A DNA stretch of 27,954 bases. Source: Desulfobacteraceae bacterium. GTDB taxonomy: Bacteria; Desulfobacterota; Desulfobacteria; Desulfobacterales; SG8-13. The notes beneath the pieces were generated by a model. That model saw only the letters and a list, made by a program, of their open reading frames with translations, was not told the DNA's origin and made no database searches. A program made the translations under genes and the position numbers. Below are positions 23,218 to 27,954 of the stretch, piece after piece; position 1 is the stretch's first letter; each line of letters begins with the position of its first letter. Location: contig JARFQH010000384.1 in assembly GCA_029287875.1 (NCBI GenBank), positions 1 to 27,954 of the forward strand, given 5' to 3'.

Positions 23218-24174
23218 TTAATTACTCGTGGTTCCGAAAAAACAGAATGCTTTAGAGCTTGAACCCTCCCTCTTATACTCCGTGTACTCAGGCTCATTAT
23301 TCACTATTATAATGGAGCTAAAACCCGGTTGGTTCGCAGATAAAACCGCACCGGTATCTTGCCCGGTACTCGATTCAGCATCGATTGCAAATAAACCAGC
23401 ATCTTCCCAATACATTTCTTCGGAACTTGCAGCGACGATGATTTGTGGATCAACGGGATCGTCAGCGTCATTAGAATGAGTTGTTTCAGCGTCTAATAGA
23501 AGGATGTAATCCTTTTGCTCTAATGCCTTGAACGGATCGCTGACAAGAAGGGAATTATAATCAGTTTTGGCCGAACAAAGAATAATGATGTCGGTTTCGT
23601 CCGGTAACCTTTCTTTCACGTCATCAATGACATGCGGCAGAAAATCTATTTCCTGAGGCCTTGACTCAGGTTCAGTAAAATAGTTGACGATTGTGAAATC
23701 AAACGTGCCGTCGCCTATCTTAAATCTCGCGACAAATGGTTCCCAAATGAAATTGTGTTCCTTTGAATCATCGTATGAGTACCACTGCACAGGGTACATG
23801 ATGTCAGCCCGATAGACAAAGGCGTACCGGGTCAGGGCCTCCTCAACAATTGGGCCTAAAAGGTAATCGTATTGGTATCCATAGCGATTCAATTCTTCAA
23901 CCAATTCATATAGGGCAGCGTCTGCATTTTCATCTCGGATGCATTGAAGCGCTACAATCTCAAATCTGGATAAGATGTCTGCTATGGCCCTGATGGTGTC
24001 AGGATCTGTAAAATCAGCGTATCCGAGATGATAACTCGCTATGATGAACCGATTCTGGGAATTTGTAACCCCGGCATCATACTCCTGAGAGGATATTTGA
24101 GTGCCGTTAAAAACTGTGCTCCCGACAATATAAAGTGACAGGGCGAAAAGCAGGATTTTGTATCTTGGTCTCAT
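23218..24174 (-). CDS. Exported DNase I-fold (EEP superfamily) protein lacking catalytic residues
   Basis: This encodes 318 residues with a signal peptide or anchor at about 6-22. The DNase I layout is easy to follow: FIIASYHLG, ILSRFEIVALQCIRDENADA, RYAFVYRADI, WYSYDDS, WEPFVARF, FDFTIVNYFTEP, EIDFLPHVIDDVKERL, DIIILCSAKTDYN and IIIVNNEPEYTEY. Yet the residues that make the active site in bovine DNase I are changed: Asn of the first strand is His49, metal Glu is Cys78, the active-site Glu before RY is Thr115, Arg of REP is Trp144, the general-acid His is Phe166, the Asp and Asn of GDFN are Ser201 and Lys203, and the last Asp-His appears as Asn-Glu. So a fold-conserving pseudoenzyme is likely, perhaps a binding protein. 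The frame is intact. The ATG follows GAGGGTGG. Fold recognition is by motif, without a search. Confidence 0.78.
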   Translation of the reverse strand: MRPRYKILLFALSLYIVGSTVFNGTQISSQEYDAGVTNSQNRFIIASYHLGYADFTDPDTIRAIADILSRFEIVALQCIRDENADAALYELVEELNRYGYQYDYLLGPIVEEALTRYAFVYRADIMYPVQWYSYDDSKEHNFIWEPFVARFKIGDGTFDFTIVNYFTEPESRPQEIDFLPHVIDDVKERLPDETDIIILCSAKTDYNSLLVSDPFKALEQKDYILLLDAETTHSNDADDPVDPQIIVAASSEEMYWEDAGLFAIDAESSTGQDTGAVLSANQPGFSSIIIVNNEPEYTEYKREGSSSKAFCFFGTTSN

Positions 24175-24448
24175 ATCACCACCCTCAACTGATGTGTTTA
24201 TTTCGTTGCCATGGTGGCCCCCATAAAGGGGTTCCCATAGCTATACCAGAGCAGTGCTGACCGGTCAAATCACAAGGGTTTTAACGGCGAATCAGGACAA
24301 GAATCTTTGACCCTTGTGACTGCATCTGTCAATTTCGATCCATGGTTTGCAACTAACCTCACCGACCTTCAGTACATCAGTCCCTTAATCCCGCCCGCGT
24401 TGGCATTCCTGAGGTTATTACCTTCCGAGACTGTGAATACAGGGTAAA
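24175..24448. other. Divergent intergenic region with hairpin and 27-bp repeat
   Basis: No gene is seen. It contains a 10-bp perfect inverted repeat, TCACAAGGGT (24270-24279) and ACCCTTGTGA (24310-24319), a CCCC-cataaa-GGGG hairpin near 24220, and copy 2 of the 27-bp repeat (24323-24349). No terminator T-run is present. It must hold the promoter of the minus-strand DNase I-like gene, which I could not place. Confidence 0.5.
24323..24349. repeat. 27-bp repeat, copy 2
   Basis: It is identical to 14534-14560 except for one base (C for A). Here no matching -10 box stands 17 bp from its TTGACA, so it is not an obvious promoter. It immediately follows the TCACAAGGGT inverted repeat. The origin is unknown; a shared mobile-element end is the likeliest explanation. 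Confidence 0.6.
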
Positions 24449-24503
24449 CTTTACCCAATCTTTACAGAACCTTTAACTTATCTTTACACAAGCTGCTTAT
24501 GTT
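24449..24503 (+). promoter_or_regulatory. Four tandem 11-bp repeats with Pho-box geometry, and -10 box
   Basis: CTTTACC, CTTTACA, CTTTAAC and CTTTACA start at 24449, 24460, 24471 and 24482, exactly 11 bp apart, with AT-leaning 4-bp spacers. PhoB-type response regulators bind direct 7-mers at 11-bp spacing, upstream of or replacing the -35 element. A TATGTT -10 candidate (24498-24503) follows the last repeat by 9 bp, which is the expected position. The first repeat also lies in a perfect palindrome, GGGTAAA-C-TTTACCC. The gene served is the spondin-domain gene at 24593. Confidence 0.62.
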
Positions 24504-24592
24504 TTGTCCAGATCGAATGCGGATAAATAAGAACACCGTATTCTCCGGCTATCCGAAATGGACACACAATTTTTACGGAAAAGGAGGCTCCC

Positions 24593-25339
24593 ATGAGAAG
24601 TAAATTAATTGGTACGTTTCTTGGTGTTATGTTTTTGACATCGTTTTCTGTCTGCCAGGCATCGGCCGCAGAATTCAGCGTAACGGTGAAGAACCTGACG
24701 CACGGAACCTGGTTTACGCAGCTGTTGATCACGGCCCATGACAGACACACCGATTTGTTCGAAATCGGCGAACCGGCTTCTGCGGCGCTGCAGGCAATGG
24801 CCGAGGGAGGGGACATTTCGGGCTTGATGGGTTATGTGGACGACCAGGGTGCCGACAGCGTTGCAACTCCAGCCGACGGTCTGCTCGCTCCTGGAGCGGT
24901 GGTCCACGATGTCTTTTTCGATACCGACCGAAGCCGCAACAGGTACCTGTCCATAGTGGCGATGCTGCTGCCGACCAACGACGGTTTCGTGGGGCTCGAT
25001 TCGCTGCGAATCCCCGTATATCCAGGAACCTACACCTATTATCTGAACGGATATGACGCCGGCACCGAGGCTAATGACGAACTGGTCAACGGCGGAGGAG
25101 CCCCGGGAGTGCCGGGCATCCCGGCTGATCCAGGAGGAAACGCCGGAACCGGCGGATCCGGTGCGGTTAATATTGATCCCAATACCAATACTACTAATAC
25201 TACTGTACACATTCACCCGAGCGTGGTGGGGGATACCGATCCGCTTGGCGGTATGAGCGGTCTAAACAGCGCTATCCATCGCTGGCAAAACCCTGTCGCC
25301 GAGGTGATCATCAAAGTTCATAACCGTCGCCGGCGTTAA
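24593..25339 (+). CDS. Exported spondin-domain protein
   Basis: This encodes 248 residues. A Sec signal peptide (MRSKLIGTFLGVMFLTSFSV to QASAA) is followed by EFSVTVKNLTHGTWFTQLLI, TAHDRHTDLFEIGEPASAAL, APGAVVHDVFF, RYLSIVAMLLPTNDGFVGLD and VYPGTYTYYLNGYDAGTEAN, the pattern of bacterial Spondin_N proteins (NLTxGQxFsP..., H....LF..G.PAS..L..lAE.G, MLvPTNDgFvGl..., YDAGTE.NdE). After residue 165 comes a Gly/Pro/Asn/Thr-rich linker and a basic tail ending HNRRRR. It is secreted or periplasmic; the molecular function is unknown in bacteria. The ATG follows AAAGGAGG. The Pho-box-like array about 90-145 bp upstream suggests phosphate control; a terminator lies downstream. Confidence 0.83.
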   Translation: MRSKLIGTFLGVMFLTSFSVCQASAAEFSVTVKNLTHGTWFTQLLITAHDRHTDLFEIGEPASAALQAMAEGGDISGLMGYVDDQGADSVATPADGLLAPGAVVHDVFFDTDRSRNRYLSIVAMLLPTNDGFVGLDSLRIPVYPGTYTYYLNGYDAGTEANDELVNGGGAPGVPGIPADPGGNAGTGGSGAVNIDPNTNTTNTTVHIHPSVVGDTDPLGGMSGLNSAIHRWQNPVAEVIIKVHNRRRR

Positions 25340-25357
25340 AAAGAGAAACCGCGGCAA

Positions 25358-25402
25358 GGGGACGATTTCGATGCTGAGGGCGGCTTTTGCTGCCGCTGTC
25401 CC
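25358..25402 (+). other. Nested hairpin after the spondin gene
   Basis: An outer pair GGGGAC/GTCCC encloses an inner stem GCGGC-TTTTGCT-GCCGC. No T-run follows, so termination is more likely at the next stem. It may be an mRNA-protecting or REP-like structure. Confidence 0.45.
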
Positions 25403-25486
25403 GTGTCAGATTTCCCAAGAAAAAGCCGATGGGATCTAATCCGAAGTCAAGAAGCATCAAACAAGCCATTGGATTTTAGACTGTTT

Positions 25487-25533
25487 AACAGTGCCTACCA
25501 GTTCTTTCGGGGGCACTGTTTTATTTTTTTTTT
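25487..25533 (+). terminator. Strong Rho-independent terminator
   Basis: AACAGTGCC (25487-25495) pairs perfectly with GGCACTGTT (25512-25520) and is followed at once by TTTTATTTTTTTTT. It ends the spondin transcript about 150 bp after its stop codon. Confidence 0.88.
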
Positions 25534-25639
25534 ACCGGCAGGTCCATGCGGTCGGCAGGGTGTACTCCGGGAAGACAATCAGATCATAAGTCGACAGGCG
25601 ATAACGATCCGCTGGCGGAATGATATGCCAAATATATTT

Positions 25640-26043
25640 TAACTATTCGGCTTATCGCTTTTTTTTATTTATTGGGGAGAAACTCAATTGTGTAGGGATC
25701 CAGACCGAACGGATGATTTTTTGAATAATTATTCAGTAAACTTGACAGCTTGCCGAACTCGTGTCCCGATATGGTGTAAGGTACAATAATAAGACCACAG
25801 TGCGGCTTTAATTTTTCAAAGAATTGTACGGAATTTTATGCATGTCAATGACATTCATTGAATGCTCATGCATGCTGTGGAAATAGGGTGCCATTAATCA
25901 AAGATATTTTTGGAAATGCAATCGCATGCATGATGTCATGCTTGATTTGATTCAACAAGTGCATATCATAGTCATCATATTTAATTGTTTTACAGAGAGC
26001 ACGATGTCTTACTTCAAACAAAAACCGACAAAGGAGCCATCAC
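25640..26043. promoter_or_regulatory. AT-rich leader of the MoaD/ThiS gene with ATGCATG boxes
   Basis: No gene is seen in about 400 bp (nor between the terminator and this point). ATGCATG occurs at 25838, 25868 and 25926. Between the first two lies a perfect TCAATG-N5-CATTGA dyad (25845-25861), so boxes and dyad form one composite palindrome of about 37 bp. A TTGACA at about 25740 may be a -35 box, but no convincing -10 box is in register. The arrangement suggests a bound regulator controlling the following gene. Confidence 0.42.
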
Positions 26044-26280
26044 ATGAAAGTAACAGTTAAATGCTTTTCAAGCCTGGCCGATGCAGACACCTGCGACTAC
26101 AAAGACAGCACACCTTACGAACTGGAAGATGGGGAAACGGTAACGGCCTTGACCAAGCGGCTCAATCAATCCCCGGAAAATATAAAACTTGTTTTCGTAA
26201 ATGGAAAACAGGCCGAAATGAATTCGGTTCTCAAAGACGGTGATCAGGTGGGTTTGGCGCCGGCAACCGGTGGAATGTGA
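26044..26280 (+). CDS. MoaD/ThiS-like sulfur-carrier protein ending Gly-Gly-Met
   Basis: This encodes 78 residues. The beta-grasp pattern is clear: MKVTVKCFSSLADA, then YELEDGETVTALTKRLNQSP, KLVFVNGKQAEMNSVLKDGD and QVGLAPATGGM. MoaD and ThiS carry sulfur as a thiocarboxylate on an exposed terminal Gly-Gly. Here a Met follows the Gly pair, so a peptidase step would be needed, as known for some sulfur-carrier precursors, or the protein has another role. The ATG follows AAAGGAG. No E1-like ThiF/MoeB, MoaE or aldehyde oxidoreductase gene is adjacent. It is expressed from its own long leader. The family call is firm; the pathway is not. Confidence 0.85.
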   Translation: MKVTVKCFSSLADADTCDYKDSTPYELEDGETVTALTKRLNQSPENIKLVFVNGKQAEMNSVLKDGDQVGLAPATGGM

Positions 26281-26384
26281 CACATGTGAACACGGTTGTG
26301 ACAATCAAAGCTTATGCCAAGTTTATCTAGCTGTCATAGTATTTAATTTTACATCAGATCTCGACATGTTTATTTAAATCGACA

Positions 26385-26578
26385 CAGAAACCACTGCAGT
26401 CAGATAGCAATGTCATGGTCGCTCATAATGCGGCGTTTGATGTCGAGATACTTAAAAAGGAAGGGATCGATCCAAAGAAGGTCGTTTGCACATTCAAATT
26501 GATTATTTGAAGTGGCTCGTAAAGACGGACCTGGATGAGGATTTGAGATACACCGTTAAACATTATTTGAAATCCTGA
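26385..26578 (+). pseudogene. DEDD-type (DnaQ-like) exonuclease remnant
   Basis: One frame reads QSDSNVMVAHNAAFDVEILK, KEGIDPKKVVCTFKL, with the Exo II-type (V/I)AHNAxFD motif of DnaQ-like 3'-5' exonucleases, and hits TGA near 26508. A different frame then gives DYLKWLVKTDLDEDLRYTVK, HYLKS and a stop at 26576-26578, which looks like the end of the same kind of protein. The Exo I and Exo III motifs and most of the middle are missing. It is clearly a deletion remnant, 18 bp before the reductase gene. Confidence 0.7.
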
Positions 26579-26596
26579 GAACCTCAGGAGTAAACA

Positions 26597-27790
26597 GTGC
26601 CGCAAGAACCCAGCGTAACCCGACGCGATTTTCTTAAACTTACCGGTGCCGCCGCCGTGGGATCGATCATCTCCTCCATCGGCCCTGCGGCCATCGCGGC
26701 CGAACCGACACCGGTGCCCACCCGGCCGTTCGGCAACACCGGGATCGAGGTGCCGATCCTGTCTTTCGGCGGCAGCCTGCACCTGCCCCAGCTGATGCTG
26801 CGGCAGGCCGTCCTCTGGGGCGTCACCTACTGGGATACCGCCAGTTCGTATATGGGCGGAAACAGCGAGACGCGGATCGGCAAGTATTTTTCGGCGTTTC
26901 CCCGGGATCGCCCAAAGATTTTTCTGGTCACCAAATCCCACTCCTTGACCATCGCAGGTATGAGCGCCGATCTGGATGAATCCCTGCGCCGGATGAACAC
27001 GGAATATGTCGATCTTTTCTTTGTCCACAGTGTCGGTCGCATTGACGAAATGGACGACGCCAAACGCCGCTGGGGCGAAAAGAAGAAGTCGGAAGGCAAA
27101 ATACAGCTTTTCGGATTCAGTACCCACAGCAACATGGAGCAGTGTCTGCTGGACGCATCCGGGCTCGGTTGGATCGACGCCATCATGATGAGCTACAACT
27201 ACCGGCTGATGCACACCGACGCGATGCGCCGGGCAGTGGATGCCTGCGCAGAAGCCGGTATCGGGCTGACGGCCATGAAAACCCAGGGCGGCGGTTCTTT
27301 TCCCAGCGCAGGGGAAGCGGAACGGGAAATGGCCGAGCGGTTCTTGGCCAGAGGATTCACCGTCGGCCAGGCCAAACTCAAGGCCGTGTGGGAAAACAGA
27401 CGGATCGCCAGCATCTGTTCGGAGATGCCGAACATGAAGCTGCTCATGGAAAATGTCTCGGCTGCACTGAACCGCACCCGGCTTTCGGACAACGACCGGC
27501 AACACCTGCAACGATACGCCCAGTTGACCCGATCGAGCTATTGCACCGGATGTGCGCGGATCTGTGAGTCGGCCCTTGACGCCCCGGTGCCCATCGGTGA
27601 TGCCATGCGGTTTTTAATGTACGGGCGAAGCTACGGTGACCGGCGCCTCGCTGTGCATCAGTTTAAGCGGATTCCGGAGAAAACGCGGCGGATAATGGCC
27701 GAACTGGACTATACCCGCGCCGAACAAGCGTGTCCACAGCAAATGACGATCGGCCGTCTGATCCGCGAGGGATTAATCGAATTCACATAG
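26597..27790 (+). CDS. Tat-exported aldo/keto reductase with C-terminal Cys motif
   Basis: This encodes 397 residues from a GTG at 26597 after CAGGAG; the GTG keeps the twin-arginine signal VTRRDFLKLTGAAAVG at the N-terminus, cleaved near IAAEP. The (beta/alpha)8 reductase has its full tetrad: Asp80 and Tyr85 in YWDTASSYMGG, Lys113 in LVTKSH, His144 in FFVHS. C-terminal YCTGCARIC supplies Cys316, Cys319 and Cys323, resembling the iron-sulfur tail of some aldo/keto reductases but with only three close cysteines. Tat export implies folding with a cofactor before transport to the periplasm, an unusual place for an NAD(P)H enzyme, so another electron donor is plausible (inference). It stands alone, followed by a hairpin. 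Confidence 0.88.
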   Translation: MPQEPSVTRRDFLKLTGAAAVGSIISSIGPAAIAAEPTPVPTRPFGNTGIEVPILSFGGSLHLPQLMLRQAVLWGVTYWDTASSYMGGNSETRIGKYFSAFPRDRPKIFLVTKSHSLTIAGMSADLDESLRRMNTEYVDLFFVHSVGRIDEMDDAKRRWGEKKKSEGKIQLFGFSTHSNMEQCLLDASGLGWIDAIMMSYNYRLMHTDAMRRAVDACAEAGIGLTAMKTQGGGSFPSAGEAEREMAERFLARGFTVGQAKLKAVWENRRIASICSEMPNMKLLMENVSAALNRTRLSDNDRQHLQRYAQLTRSSYCTGCARICESALDAPVPIGDAMRFLMYGRSYGDRRLAVHQFKRIPEKTRRIMAELDYTRAEQACPQQMTIGRLIREGLIEFT

Positions 27791-27797
27791 AATGCGC

Positions 27798-27838
27798 CGA
27801 AACCGGATGTCATAAAAATCCTTCCTTCGCCGGTTTCG
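27798..27838 (+). terminator. Hairpin after the reductase gene (possible terminator)
   Basis: CGAAACCGG (27798-27806) and CCGGTTTCG (27830-27838) form a perfect 9-bp stem with a 23-nt loop, eight bases after the stop. No T-run follows, so intrinsic termination is uncertain. Confidence 0.4.
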
Positions 27839-27908
27839 AACTCCCGATTTGACCATGGCTTCGCCCTTTTCCGCAAGCGTGCTCTACCAGCTGCGGAGGA
27901 CAGTGAAA

Positions 27909-27954
27909 ATGCGCAGCAGAATCATCGGCATAGACTTCAGTGGCGCAAAGGATG
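27909..27954 (+). CDS. Start of a gene cut by the window end (DUF429-like opening)
   Basis: An ATG about 8 bases after a GGAGGA opens MRSRIIGIDFSGAKD and runs off the window. The I-x-GIDFSGA start is typical of predicted RNase H-fold nucleases of the DUF429 kind, but 15 residues are too few for a firm call. Confidence 0.5.
   Translation, partial: MRSRIIGIDFSGAKD

Noticed and set aside
24270..24319. TCACAAGGGT/ACCCTTGTGA inverted repeat as a terminator
   Set aside because: No T-run on either side and a 30-nt loop; possibly an operator or element end instead.
25403..25642. Small open frame after the spondin gene
   Set aside because: It spans the strong terminator and its T-run and shows no protein-like pattern.
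27836..27905. tRNA-like sequence on the minus strand (AGCTGGTAGAGCA D-arm-like and GAGTTCGAA T-loop-like pieces)
   Set aside because: The D stem is broken, the T stem does not pair, the anticodon loop would be eight bases and no acceptor stem is found. At best a degenerate relic.
1..27954. CRISPR array, rRNA operon, prophage structural genes, integrase/att pair
   Set aside because: Looked for and not seen: no regularly spaced direct repeats with spacers, no rRNA-like blocks, no integrase or phage structural motifs.

Overview
The window is about 28 kb of moderately GC-rich bacterial chromosome, with short AT-rich islands around toxin-antitoxin and regulatory sequence. There is no rRNA or intact tRNA to fix the taxonomy. 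The protein styles (REP-associated tyrosine transposase, DUF6880 and pRiA4b ORF-3-like genes, BrnT/CopG modules, Tat-exported aldo/keto reductase, two-gene helicase-nuclease, bare MoaD/ThiS protein) suggest a Desulfobacterota-type organism, possibly a Desulfosarcina relative. That is an inference.

Layout. 1-6.0 kb is a graveyard of accessory genes: a glycosyltransferase fragment, a transposase fragment, a small intact regulator-like gene, a pRiA4b ORF-3-like gene split by an amber codon, an intact helical-repeat gene, a DUF6880 gene broken by a 157-bp miniature element and a second lesion, and a Fic-family fragment behind an elaborate dyad operator. Two REP-like hairpins lie at 1.5 and 6.0 kb. 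6.1-13.5 kb holds well-preserved genes: a DHA2-type MFS exporter, then an AddB-like nuclease and an AddA-like helicase-nuclease overlapping by 4 nt. 13.5-14.5 kb carries two neighbouring minus-strand BrnT/antitoxin modules, one decayed and one intact with a promoter and a palindromic operator. An IS66-like miniature element follows at 14.7 kb.

15-21.8 kb encodes a secreted amidase with three C-terminal repeats, a DUF3617 protein, a glutamine-synthetase-like ligase with a cysteine hydrolase, a second copy of the 157-bp element type, and a large exported arylsulfatase. 21.8-24.2 kb (minus strand) holds a TPR protein, a short remnant, and a secreted DNase I-like protein in which every catalytic position I could align is substituted. 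24.4-25.5 kb is an exported spondin-domain protein behind four tandem 11-bp repeats with Pho-box geometry, and it ends in a strong terminator. The last part holds a MoaD/ThiS-like protein ending in Gly-Gly-Met, an exonuclease remnant, a Tat-dependent aldo/keto reductase and the first codons of another gene.

Most interesting: (i) a miniature-element family with about 25-bp terminal repeats and TTA duplications, one copy of which can be removed on paper to restore a reading frame exactly; (ii) the DNase I-fold pseudoenzyme; (iii) the Pho-box-like array on the spondin gene; (iv) the IS66-like element with a perfect 8-bp duplication; (v) the brnT operator; (vi) the six-box dyad before the Fic remnant. 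The accessory module pRiA4b-like / helical repeat / DUF6880 looks like one functional unit that is being lost here.
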